Assembly (NCBI RefSeq): GCF_012027495.1
Contig: NZ_SNUK01000005.1
Span: 167,238 to 231,237 of the forward strand
Source: Thermococcus sp. JdF3
GTDB taxonomy: Archaea; Methanobacteriota_B; Thermococci; Thermococcales; Thermococcaceae
DNA: 64,000 nucleotides
Reading direction: 5' to 3'
Shown: positions 25,939 to 33,558 of the stretch, in pieces
How the letters are laid out: each line of letters begins with the position of its first letter
Numbering within the stretch: position 1 is the first letter of the stretch
The notes under the pieces: model-generated
The model's database searches: none
Seen by the model: the letters and a program-made list of their open reading frames with translations, nothing else
Told to the model about the DNA's origin: nothing
Translations under genes and position numbers: made by a program

Positions 25939-26688
25939 ATGAGGTTCATCCCGCTCATCGTTGCAAGGCCCGAGGTCCAGATGGCCATAGACGAGGCGAT
26001 AATGAGGGCCAGGATAGAGGGAAAGGTTCCCGACACGGTAAGGCTGTACGCCTTCTCGCCGAGCTCCGTGACCATAGGCCGCTTCCAGAGCGTCGTCCAC
26101 GACGTCAACCTTGACGAGGCACGGAAGCTCGGCATCCCCGTCGTCCGCAGGATTACCGGCGGCGGTTCGGTGTTCCACGACGAATACGGCGAGGTAACCT
26201 ACTCCGTCGTTGTCGGCGAGGACTACCATCCGATGCTCAGGAACGTTGAGAGCAGCTACCGCTATTTAGCCGGCCCGCTGGTTGATGCGCTGAAAGAGCT
26301 CGGCCTTGAGGCGGGCTTCTCAGGCCTGAACGATATCGTTGCCAACGGGAAAAAAATCAGTGGCTCCGCACAGACGAGGCGGAAGGGAGTCATCCTGCAG
26401 CACGGCACGTTCATGTACTCCACGCGCGTTGAGGTACTCGGAAGGGTTCTCAGGGTCTCCAAGGCCAAGCTCGCCGACAAGGGCGTTTCGAGCATCTGGG
26501 AGAGGGTAACCACCCTGGAGCGCGAGGGCATAAATCTGAGCCGCTGGGAGGCCTACGAGCTGCTCAGGGAGAGCTTCTTCAGTGCCTTTGAGCCTGAGGA
26601 GGGTGGGCTCACCGACTATGAGCTCGAGCTCGCCGAGAGGCTGGTGGAGGAGAGGTATGGAAATCCGGAGTGGAACGAGAGCCGGTGA
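25939..26688 (+). CDS. lplA: Lipoate-protein ligase A (catalytic domain)
   Basis: A 249-residue member of the biotin/lipoate ligase fold. Visible motifs are VVRRITGGGSVFHD, EVTYSVV and the catalytic lysine region NDIVANGKKISGSAQ, with HGTFMYS after it. It attaches lipoate to carrier proteins such as the glycine-cleavage H protein. Archaeal enzymes of this length often need a separate C-terminal partner (LplB); none is next to it. ATG 25939 follows a GGTGGTG site. Confidence 0.88.
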   Translation: MRFIPLIVARPEVQMAIDEAIMRARIEGKVPDTVRLYAFSPSSVTIGRFQSVVHDVNLDEARKLGIPVVRRITGGGSVFHDEYGEVTYSVVVGEDYHPMLRNVESSYRYLAGPLVDALKELGLEAGFSGLNDIVANGKKISGSAQTRRKGVILQHGTFMYSTRVEVLGRVLRVSKAKLADKGVSSIWERVTTLEREGINLSRWEAYELLRESFFSAFEPEEGGLTDYELELAERLVEERYGNPEWNESR

Positions 26689-26689
26689 T

Positions 26690-27328
26690 TTAAGGTAGCT
26701 TCCAGTTTTCTTCTATCATATACCGCTCCGCCAGCTCGTAGAACAGTTCGTCCTCACCGAGCTCCTCCCTCAGTGCCCTGAATTTCTCCTCAAGCCGGGG
26801 CAGCCGGCCCTTGCTCCGTCTCAGCATGTCGTTGCCGAGGTCAACCGCGAAACGGAGGTACTCATCGTCCACGAGTATCCTTCCATCCCTGCCGAGCGGT
26901 GCCGTCAGGTACTCCGTGGCGTTTATCTCCACAAGGTAGCGCTTCGAGACGACCTTGAAGGTGGTGTACTTAAAACCCGAGGCCAAACCGATCTCGTGGA
27001 GCCTCTTTGCCTTTTCCACGTCCTCGGCGACGATGTGGAATATGGGCGGCTGGCTCTTGAGGAATATGAGGCCCTTCTCGGCGTTTCTCAGGGCCTCCCT
27101 TGCCTCCTCGAACTCCATCGGCCTGTGGACCTTGATCAGCCACCTCGCGAGGGGCTTGGCCCCGAGGTCCGGTTCCTCCATTATGCCGATCCTGCCGGAG
27201 CAGGAGGAGGTCGTGTAGATTCCCCTTATCGAGTTGATGAGCATGAGGTGATCGATTATATCCGCGTCAACCTTTCCTTCCCTCATAGCCGTGAAGAGGC
27301 TCACAAGGGCTTCGCGTTTGGCTTTCAT
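26690..27328 (-). CDS. taw3: tRNA wybutosine-synthesis methyltransferase Taw3 (TYW3)
   Basis: A 212-residue TYW3-family protein, which methylates N4 of the wyosine intermediate at position 37 of tRNA-Phe. The family signatures are IYTTSSCSGRIGIMEEPDL, ILVDDEYLRFAVDLGNDML and the YLTAPLGRDGRIL strand. Length is normal. It is convergent with lplA (one base between the stop codons) and lies just left of tRNA-His. Confidence 0.9.
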   Translation of the reverse strand: MKAKREALVSLFTAMREGKVDADIIDHLMLINSIRGIYTTSSCSGRIGIMEEPDLGAKPLARWLIKVHRPMEFEEAREALRNAEKGLIFLKSQPPIFHIVAEDVEKAKRLHEIGLASGFKYTTFKVVSKRYLVEINATEYLTAPLGRDGRILVDDEYLRFAVDLGNDMLRRSKGRLPRLEEKFRALREELGEDELFYELAERYMIEENWKLP

Positions 27329-27443
27329 GTCGAAACCTCCGGACGATTCTTAATTCCCGCGAAAGCGTCGTTAAGCGTGGGTTGGGGTAAGTAAAAGGTC
27401 TCAGCTTCCTCTTTCAGCCCCTTCTGTCGAAAACTTTATAAAG

Positions 27444-27734
27444 CTAACCCAAAAGGTTTAGCTGGAAATGGCCAGGGTGGTGTAGCCTGGTTAGCACAGG
27501 GGACTGTGGATCCCCTAGCCCGGGTTCAAATCCCGGCCCTGGCCCCATAACAACATTTCTCCCGGAATAAAACGCTTCCAAAGCCAACTCCAGCAAACGC
27601 GACATGTTAATGCCCTCTTTCCTTGCAAACTCAACCAAATCAGCCCGGATTCTCAGCGTTACATTACGCGTCTCTGAACGCTTCCGTACATCACCCGTGT
27701 AAATACACGTGTATTTACACGTGTTTGGTCCCAT
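27444..27734 (-). CDS. int(N): N-terminal fragment of the SSV-type integrase, ribbon-helix-helix domain
   Basis: The frame opens at ATG 27734 (GGTG site 9 bases upstream; TATA-like GATTTAAAC on the + strand at 27765-27773). It encodes an RHH-like segment (RNVTLRIRADLVEFARKEGI, then NMSRLLELALEAFYSG) before entering attL as VMGPGPGFEPGLGDPQ. From 27504 the codons would join int(C) at 56188 in the same frame after excision, giving about 407 residues. In the integrated state the frame reads on through the tRNA 5' half to a stop at 27444. The RHH part may bind DNA by itself and regulate the promoter. Confidence 0.75.
   Translation of the reverse strand: MGPNTCKYTCIYTGDVRKRSETRNVTLRIRADLVEFARKEGINMSRLLELALEAFYSGRNVVMGPGPGFEPGLGDPQSPVLTRLHHPGHFQLNLLG
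27470..27547 (+). tRNA. tRNA-His: tRNA-His (GTG)
   Basis: The cloverleaf folds with anticodon GTG at about 27505-27507. Acceptor GCCAGGG (27471-27477) pairs with CCCTGGC (27537-27543), the discriminator is C27544 and CCA is encoded (27545-27547). G27470 supplies the G-1 specific to tRNA-His. A TATA box TTTATAAAG precedes it at 27435-27443. Its 3' half is attL of the integrated element and stays intact, so the tRNA should be functional. Confidence 0.96.
27504..27547. repeat. attL of the integrated element
   Basis: The 44-bp repeat runs from the anticodon loop to the CCA end of tRNA-His and is the same as 56189-56232 except at 27526 (T here, C there). On the minus strand it encodes part of the integrase in the same frame at both ends. 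Confidence 0.92.
27696..27721. promoter_or_regulatory. 26-bp perfect palindrome in the 5' codons of int(N)
   Basis: Thirteen-base arms CGTGTAAATACAC and GTGTATTTACACG meet without a spacer. The site covers about codons 5-13 of int(N). It is a strong operator candidate, perhaps for the RHH domain of the integrase. Confidence 0.55.
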
Positions 27735-27794
27735 AGCCTGACACCAAAAAGAGTGAAGAACCCCGATTTAAACAACTTTCGCACGCAGAAACCG

Positions 27795-27816
27795 GTGTAA
27801 GGCAAATGCCTTACAC
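27795..27816. repeat. Element palindrome, copy 1 (9-4-9)
   Basis: GTGTAAGGC AAAT GCCTTACAC, arms perfect. It is about 20 bases upstream of the TATA box (27765-27773) of the leftward int(N) gene. Confidence 0.8.
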
Positions 27817-27842
27817 TGAAAGCCAAAAAATAATAAAGGGCA

Positions 27843-28232
27843 TTAATCCGCCTCGCCATAAGCGAGAACGAAGAACGCCTCAAGGGCGGTGACGGAAGGA
27901 ACCCTCACACAGTCCTGCCTCCTTGGGAACAGCACGTGCTCGAAGTACTCAACGAATATCCGAAGCTTAAGAGCACTCTTTGAATCAACCAACCCCCGCT
28001 CAACAAAGTCGTCGAGGACGTGATTGAAGAGGTTCCTGGCATCAAGGAGAGCCTCACGGTCTGCATAAGTCCCAATCAGCAGGGAGTAAACCTCCCGCCA
28101 GAACTCTTTCGGTACGTCAAGTTCGCTCAAACGCTCAACCAGTGCCCCAGCCACCTTCTCATGGACCTCCTCAAGGTTTAGGCTTCCAATTTCCTGGAAG
28201 AGTTTGGATACAACCACTCCGACCGCTTCCAT
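27843..28232 (-). CDS. Hypothetical protein of the element
   Basis: A 129-residue mostly helical acidic protein with no motif I recognise (MEAVGVVVSKLFQEIGSLNL start, CVRVPSVTALEAFFVLAYGE end). ATG 28232 follows GGTGGTTGGCG; the frame extends to 28268 without a better start. It lies just upstream of int(N) on the same strand, separated by palindrome copy 1. Confidence 0.6.
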   Translation of the reverse strand: MEAVGVVVSKLFQEIGSLNLEEVHEKVAGALVERLSELDVPKEFWREVYSLLIGTYADREALLDARNLFNHVLDDFVERGLVDSKSALKLRIFVEYFEHVLFPRRQDCVRVPSVTALEAFFVLAYGEAD

Positions 28233-28322
28233 CGCCAACCACCAACACCCGCCCTGCAGGACGAGCAATTAAACATAACTCTTGACCACTGAGTGAAGTC
28301 ATTAAGAAATCCCCCTTTGGCT

Positions 28323-28346
28323 CGAGTTATCAAATTTGATAACTCG
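28323..28346. repeat. 24-bp perfect palindrome
   Basis: Arms CGAGTTATCAAA and TTTGATAACTCG meet without a spacer. The outer hexamer CGAGTT recurs at 28355, 28372 (inverted) and 28449. Confidence 0.75.
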
Positions 28347-28361
28347 GAAGCCCCCGAGTTT

Positions 28362-28464
28362 CATTTTTTGCAACTCGTGAAGTGTAAAAGAAGGGCGGAG
28401 AGGGCCTCTTTTCATTGGGCTGTTTTCATTAATTTTTGCATTTGAATGCGAGTTGCAAAAAATG
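28362..28464. repeat. 16-bp inverted repeat around a 71-base loop
   Basis: CATTTTTTGCAACTCG (28362-28377) and CGAGTTGCAAAAAATG (28449-28464) are perfect complements. It could form a cruciform or the stem of an RNA. Confidence 0.65.
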
Positions 28465-28699
28465 CAACGCATAAACTTGTACATTCACTAAATCACGCCC
28501 AAAAAAGAAGGCACGAGAAGGCTTGAATTAGCTGAAAAACGATGCTAAAACAAAAAGTCTCGCAGAGCACGTAAAAGTACGCTTTCTCATAATTTCCGGG
28601 CAACCCCCTTGGGCGGTTTGTGGCGCGACAATGGGGTGGACGAGCCCCCAGAAAACCCCTTTTTCATGTGGGTGTACAGAAATGTGCTCTTAGAGATGC

Positions 28700-28725
28700 C
28701 GGTGTAAGGCGTTTGCCTTACACCG
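28700..28725. repeat. Element palindrome, copy 2
   Basis: The 9-4-9 core at 28702-28723 is GTGTAAGGC GTTT GCCTTACAC, with arms extended by two matching bases on each side. It is in the gap downstream of the EVE gene; no clear TATA box is next to it. Confidence 0.8.
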
Positions 28726-28763
28726 AACCGTTCGCAAAAAGTTGGTGAAGAAATCGAGGGGGT

Positions 28764-29195
28764 TCAAAGAAGGCCTTCAATCAGCTTGTAATCCTCTTCC
28801 GGGATTTCTCTCATTGCCTTGCCCATTAAATGCCCGCTCCAGCGCTTCTTGTTAGTGATGAACTTCAGCTTTGGGATGAGAGGCTTGAAGTCAAGTTCGC
28901 CGAGCTTTAGGGGCTTAATCTTGACCCTGAGGGGGTAAGTCTCGTTTAGGTGCGGCGGGCTCTTGAAGATTCTGCTTGAGTCAGTGTAAGGCTCGCTCAC
29001 GACTTCAAAGATGCCGACGATCTTGGGTTCGAGAACTTCCTTGTTCTTCCTCCCCTGCTTGACGTAAAAGACGAGCTTGTCACCGGGCTTGACTTTGGCG
29101 ATGGTGTTCCTGTGCCTCTTAGCCACGCCCCAGACGTTATTCTTTCTGACAACCTCCCAGTTGTCGCGAGTGGTGATGCAGAGCCAGTACTTCAT
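28764..29195 (-). CDS. EVE-domain protein
   Basis: A 143-residue PUA-like EVE protein: [20 protein letters not shown], then [26 protein letters not shown], and a closing [23 protein letters not shown] domains bind modified bases in DNA or RNA and often accompany restriction or defence genes. ATG 29195 has GGGTGAG upstream. A 3' fragment of a second EVE gene lies outside the element at 56505-56563. Confidence 0.85.
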   Translation of the reverse strand: MKYWLCITTRDNWEVVRKNNVWGVAKRHRNTIAKVKPGDKLVFYVKQGRKNKEVLEPKIVGIFEVVSEPYTDSSRIFKSPPHLNETYPLRVKIKPLKLGELDFKPLIPKLKFITNKKRWSGHLMGKAMREIPEEDYKLIEGLL

Positions 29196-29246
29196 TCCAC
29201 TCACCCAACCAGAGAATAAGAACGTCAAAGGATAAATAAGTTGTCA

Positions 29247-29525
29247 TTAGAATGGAAGCTCTTCCAGATGCCTCAACGCGGATAATGTGCCTGCAAGTCC
29301 CAATAAACTAATCCCGATCCAGAGGGCATTAGAGAGATCCACCATCACATTGTAAAATGGAGTATTGGGCGTCACTCCCAAGATATCCCAAAGATACAAC
29401 ACAAGACCATAAAAAGTCAGTGCGATTATGAACTGTGCGCTTGGAAGAGCAATTTCGATAAGCATCTTGCTCAGTACCTCAAAGGTCTCAGCAAGTTGTT
29501 CAAGGAGGTCCCACTCATCCATCAT
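29247..29525 (-). CDS. Small two-helix membrane protein
   Basis: About 92 residues with two hydrophobic helices (FIIALTFYGLVLYLWDIL and ALWIGISLLGLAGTLSAL) after an acidic amphipathic start. Not recognised. The start region GGGTGATATGATGG overlaps the end of the gene at 29527, so the two are translated together. They could be an envelope or pore-like pair. Confidence 0.6.
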   Translation of the reverse strand: MMDEWDLLEQLAETFEVLSKMLIEIALPSAQFIIALTFYGLVLYLWDILGVTPNTPFYNVMVDLSNALWIGISLLGLAGTLSALRHLEELPF

Positions 29526-29526
29526 A

Positions 29527-29790
29527 TCACCCAAGCGAGGATATAAGCTCCGTAAGTGCATCCCTTATTGGAGTTACAATCGAGATGATCACAGACACCC
29601 CCATAAGAATCCAAGTCACTTTGATGAGAGATGCAGTTAACCAATCGTATGCCTGAATTCCTTGAGAAGTTTGAAGTACAAGGGGTGTGAAAGCATCGTA
29701 AATTATCTGTTCAATACTCGGGACACTAAATGTCAAAAACAGTGTTATCCCGAGCCCAATAAAAGCGGAAACAATCTTCCCAGGGTCCAT
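29527..29790 (-). CDS. Small two-helix membrane protein
   Basis: An 87-residue protein with helices at about 7-27 and 56-73 (VTWILMGVSVIISIVTPI) joined by a polar loop. Not recognised. ATG 29790 follows GGTGGG, and GATTATAAATC stands about 28 bases upstream. It is the first gene of a two-gene operon. Confidence 0.6.
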   Translation of the reverse strand: MDPGKIVSAFIGLGITLFLTFSVPSIEQIIYDAFTPLVLQTSQGIQAYDWLTASLIKVTWILMGVSVIISIVTPIRDALTELISSLG

Positions 29791-29963
29791 CTAAACCCAC
29801 CAATGTGATTTATAATCCTTGGAATAAATAACATTTTTGGTTCGTTAAATGCCAAGATATCATTCACTTTTTATCGAAGATGCTCATTGCATAATTACAC
29901 AAATTTATTCAGGTAACCTAAACGATCACGTTTTCCATTGATGGTCCCAAAGTCTCAAAAGTT

Positions 29964-29987
29964 CAAACGTTTTTATAAAATCGTTTG
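29964..29987. promoter_or_regulatory. Inverted repeat flanking a TATA-like box
   Basis: CAAACG (29964-29969) and CGTTTG (29982-29987) flank TTTTTATAAAAT. It is downstream of the helicase gene stop (30031) and upstream of the small membrane operon. It could be an operator or a termination signal; the direction cannot be decided. Confidence 0.3.
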
Positions 29988-30030
29988 GAATTGTGAGATA
30001 AAAATTGAGAATAAACGGAGATGCAGTAAA

Positions 30031-33000
30031 TTACCCCACCAAGAGGATCTTCCGAATCTTGTTCTCAATGTTGATGCTGACCTTTCCGGTAATCTCAACT
30101 TCCTTCCCGTCTTCGAGGACTGCGTAAACCTTAGCATCCCTTTCAAAAGGCCTGAAAACCTTCAATATGGCCGGCTTTTTCTTTCCGAGGTTTGCGACGA
30201 TATAAATCCAGTACTTATCCACGTTTTCGGAGTCCGTCGCGAATTTATACTCCGCGGGCGTGACCTCTGCAGTAAGCAGGAGTGGCTTGTGACCCTTAAC
30301 CTCAATGTACTTTTCCCCCTCGGGTTCGACGACCCTAATGTCGTAATGCGCCTTCAATGAGACGTCTTTGACTTCCCAGCCTCCACCGGGGCCATACTCC
30401 TGCTCCAACCTTTTCCTCTCAAGCTCCATGACGATCTCCATCGCCTTCCGTTCGCTCTTTAGGATATCCTCCAATGGCACGAAGTTCCTCTCGGTGATGC
30501 GCTTGTATTCATCGGTGGGCGGTTCCACGTCTTTCTCCGAGAGCCCATAAACGTCGAGAATCCCACTGGGAACATGCTTTAGTATGTTGAACCTCTCCTC
30601 GCTGATGCCCTCGATCCTCAATACTTCAGTTGTTTCAATTTTCGTGTTCTTGAAGAGGCGCCCCTTCTTCAGCTTGCCCCTTGAAAATGCCCGCTCGTAA
30701 TTTCTGTACTTTGTCTTGGGCCTGTAAAACCTGTCCCTTGCGAGTGTCCTGAGCTGGGAAGATATTACATGCTCCTCCATTGTGGGTTCGGGCCGGCCAA
30801 TAACAACGAACTCCTGCGAGAACACCTCAATAAGGCGCTTCAACACGTCAACGCCATAAAGGAACTCAAGCTTTCCACCATTCCTCCTTACGAGGACAGG
30901 ATAACGATGGAACTCCCGGCCATCTTTCTCGTCAACTAACCTTACAAAATAAAGGTATTCAACGCCATCCCCGCCCCTGACACCAATCTTCATCGGCCTT
31001 AGGTTCGAGGGGCCTTCCTTAACGACATCATGAAGAATCGGGGAAATCTCTGGAATGTTCCTTTTCCCTAGGACCTCAGTGAGATAAGTCCTCAGCACTT
31101 CGGAGACTGTGTCCCTATCAAAGTCTCTCGGAGTGAGTATATGTTCAAGCTCCTCCCGAACCTGCTTTGCCGTGTCTGAAGGAATCATTTTTTCAATGTT
31201 CCGTCGGAGACTCTTCAGGGTGTGTATTATGGCCCCCGCGTAACCTGTAAGTTCCCTCTTTATTGCCGCAATCACAAGGTCGTACTCGGAAGGCTGTTCT
31301 CCCTTGGCACTCTCTTCGGAGACTTCTTCCTTCCACAGTGCCTCGAAATCCCCGGAAAACATTTGTTTTCCGAAAACAGGTTTGCCAAGACGCGGCCCAC
31401 TTCCAATGGCTTCAGTTATGTTCATAATCTTCTGGTAAAGGTTCTCCAGAATGTACAGGTCAGTCTCTGCCGCTAGGAACAGAGTGTAAGCGGTTGTTTC
31501 CCTTGGCTGACTGAGCCTCCATATCCTTCCGACCCTCTGTTCGAGCTTTATCGGGCTCCAGGGAGCCTCGTAATTTATGACCACGCTGGCAATCTGAAGG
31601 TTCAAACCCTCTGAGGCAACGTCAGTTGATATCAGAAGCTTTCCATGCCTCTCAAACCTGGCCATCTGTTCTTCCACTTCTCTGCTCGACATTCCCCCAT
31701 AAAGGAGGGAAATCTCACGACCTTCCAACCGAACGCCGTACTCGTCGGCCAGAATCTTGGGAAGCTTTCTCTTTATGTATTCCAGCGTGTCCTTGAACTC
31801 CGTGAAGATTATTACCTTCCCCCCTTGCTTGATATGGTATGCAGCAATCTCCGCCACCATCTGAAGCTTGCTGTCCCTCTCTTTGATTTGTGTTGCTAAC
31901 TCAAGAAGTCCCCTGAATGACTCCACCTGTTTCCTGTCGAGCAGAGGGGAGTACTCCGCGATTATTTTCTCAACGGCATCGTCAAGCTCGTTGAAGTCTT
32001 CCAGCTCAATCTCATCATAACCGAGGCCAAAGAGACTTTTGATGTATTTACTAACCTTCTCTGCCTTCCCACTCCCTTCAGAGTTTGCACTCTCAGCAAT
32101 CTTGCTGATTGTCTTTACTGCCGCTTCATAGCTCGATGAAGCCCTTTTCCTAACAAGAACCGCGAGAAGGGCCTCTGGAGAGTTCTCCCTGGCATCTTTT
32201 ATCATCTCGAAGAGTGTTTTATCGAGCTTATCAAAAAAGGCCCTTTCAGCGTCGCTTATCTCAACGACAACTGCTCCAAAATAACACTTCTTGAAGACTT
32301 CCCTGCCCTCAAGCTCGTTGACGACCTTTTTGGTCCTTCTCATAACGAGCGTATCCCGAGTTTTGCTGTAAAAACCCGGCTTGTCAAGTTTCTGATACTG
32401 GTCGGTGAGAGTTGGGTCAAGGAGGGCAATCCTTGCGAGGTAATCCTTGGGATTGCCCCGGTGGGGCGTCGCTGAAAGGAAAATCAGGTTGAGGTCTTGT
32501 CCACCCTCCTCAACAAGGTCCTTGAGGAATTCATACCTCTGGGTACCGAGGGTAACGTTGTGAACCTCATCAACGATTATCAAGTCCCACTTAATATCGA
32601 GGAACCTCTCGCGATGGGGGGACCTCTTGGCAAGATCAATTGAGACGACCGTGTATCCATACGTGTTCCTCAGCTTGCTCTCGACCTCGCGACCGTTCTC
32701 GATTACGGTTGGAAAACCCCCAACTCTTCTTATCTCCTGCTTCCACTGCTCGCGGAGAATCTTCGGCACGAGGACAAGGATTCTCTTGGCCTCGCCCCTC
32801 AGCTGAAGATACCTCGCAATGGCCAGCGCCTGGACAGTCTTCCCCAGTCCAATCTCATCGGCGATAAGTATCCTCACCGGCCGGGAGATCATGGCATGGT
32901 AAAGGGGCTGGAACTGATGCTTGAAGGGGGTTATTGGCCTCCTTGCCGGAGCGGTTAGGGCGGTGTAAAACAGTGCAGGGCTGTGGAGGAGAACGTCCCC

Positions 33001-33036
33001 CAGAAGGGCTCCCTTAATGTCCTCGCTCAAATCCAC
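30031..33036 (-). CDS. SNF2-family helicase with C-terminal DUF3883 (NOV)-like domain
   Basis: A 1001-residue superfamily 2 translocase. Walker A is ADEIGLGKTVQ, the DEAH-type box is LIIVDEVHN, motif III is FLSATPHRG and motif VI is QRVGRIWR. The C-terminal 70 residues (YDIRVVEPEGEKYIEVKGH, then EYKFATDSENVDKYWIYIV) fit DUF3883, a domain with a nuclease-like fold seen in defence helicases. GTG 33036 follows GGAGGTGGA and overlaps the previous gene by 10 bases. It is the last of four overlapping genes with a DUF1156 methylase and a DUF499 ATPase. Confidence 0.85.
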   Translation of the reverse strand: MDLSEDIKGALLGDVLLHSPALFYTALTAPARRPITPFKHQFQPLYHAMISRPVRILIADEIGLGKTVQALAIARYLQLRGEAKRILVLVPKILREQWKQEIRRVGGFPTVIENGREVESKLRNTYGYTVVSIDLAKRSPHRERFLDIKWDLIIVDEVHNVTLGTQRYEFLKDLVEEGGQDLNLIFLSATPHRGNPKDYLARIALLDPTLTDQYQKLDKPGFYSKTRDTLVMRRTKKVVNELEGREVFKKCYFGAVVVEISDAERAFFDKLDKTLFEMIKDARENSPEALLAVLVRKRASSSYEAAVKTISKIAESANSEGSGKAEKVSKYIKSLFGLGYDEIELEDFNELDDAVEKIIAEYSPLLDRKQVESFRGLLELATQIKERDSKLQMVAEIAAYHIKQGGKVIIFTEFKDTLEYIKRKLPKILADEYGVRLEGREISLLYGGMSSREVEEQMARFERHGKLLISTDVASEGLNLQIASVVINYEAPWSPIKLEQRVGRIWRLSQPRETTAYTLFLAAETDLYILENLYQKIMNITEAIGSGPRLGKPVFGKQMFSGDFEALWKEEVSEESAKGEQPSEYDLVIAAIKRELTGYAGAIIHTLKSLRRNIEKMIPSDTAKQVREELEHILTPRDFDRDTVSEVLRTYLTEVLGKRNIPEISPILHDVVKEGPSNLRPMKIGVRGGDGVEYLYFVRLVDEKDGREFHRYPVLVRRNGGKLEFLYGVDVLKRLIEVFSQEFVVIGRPEPTMEEHVISSQLRTLARDRFYRPKTKYRNYERAFSRGKLKKGRLFKNTKIETTEVLRIEGISEERFNILKHVPSGILDVYGLSEKDVEPPTDEYKRITERNFVPLEDILKSERKAMEIVMELERKRLEQEYGPGGGWEVKDVSLKAHYDIRVVEPEGEKYIEVKGHKPLLLTAEVTPAEYKFATDSENVDKYWIYIVANLGKKKPAILKVFRPFERDAKVYAVLEDGKEVEITGKVSINIENKIRKILLVG

Positions 33037-33557
33037 TCCACCTCCAGGAAGCGTCTTGCAAGGTAATCAAGCTTCCTCCGGTTCTTATACTTCCAATAAG
33101 TGTTTTTGAACCTCGAAGCCCAGAAGCGAAGCTGTATCGGTTCCATTGCGAGCACATATTCCTCAAGCTGACCCCACTCCGCTGGTGTCTTAAGAACCGC
33201 CATAACGACGCCGTAAACCATCAGGCGAAGGTAAGCGTAATCATCGCTGGTTCTCAGGATTATCCGCTTGTTCCCGCTGTACTCCAGCCTTTCCCTTTTT
33301 GACGGAGGCAGGTTCAGCCACTTGAGGAGACTCTCGTTTGCTTCGACCTTAAACCCCAGCTTCTTGGTAAAATTGAGAAATTCAGGGAGGTACACCCTCG
33401 CTCTCGCTTCAACTTTTCCAGGGACTTTTTTCTGCTCCCCTGTGCCCATAACGTTGAACACCGGCACGAACTCGGCGAGCTTCTGCTCCCGCGTTACTGG
33501 GAGGAAGGCCTTCTTGATGTACCTGAGGTTCACCTGGTACTCGACGCTGCCTTCCAC
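33027..33557 (-). CDS. Small protein of the DUF499/DUF1156 operon (unknown family)
   Basis: A 176-residue protein, basic toward the C-terminus (FWASRFKNTYWKYKNRRKLDYL). I do not recognise a domain; DUF3780-like proteins occupy this place in related bacterial clusters, but I cannot confirm it. The start is GTG 33557, two bases from the DUF499 stop, with GGAGGA upstream; the longer frame to 33635 only overlaps DUF499. It likely works with the flanking ATPase and helicase. Confidence 0.65.
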   Translation of the reverse strand: MEGSVEYQVNLRYIKKAFLPVTREQKLAEFVPVFNVMGTGEQKKVPGKVEARARVYLPEFLNFTKKLGFKVEANESLLKWLNLPPSKRERLEYSGNKRIILRTSDDYAYLRLMVYGVVMAVLKTPAEWGQLEEYVLAMEPIQLRFWASRFKNTYWKYKNRRKLDYLARRFLEVEWI

Positions 33558-33558
33558 C

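Larger units (their letters stand above)
28233..28763. other. 531-base non-coding region with palindromes
   Basis: No convincing gene is seen on either strand. It holds a 24-bp perfect palindrome (28323-28346), a 16-bp inverted repeat with a 71-base loop (28362-28377 / 28449-28464), five CGAGTT half-sites, and palindrome copy 2 at 28701. A 60-codon minus frame at 28302-28484 lies inside these repeats and is probably not a gene. The region could be regulatory, a structured RNA or a second origin-like site. Confidence 0.5.

Noticed and set aside
28302..28484. 60-codon minus frame
   Set aside because: It lies across a palindrome and a long inverted repeat that explain its sequence; no ribosome site.
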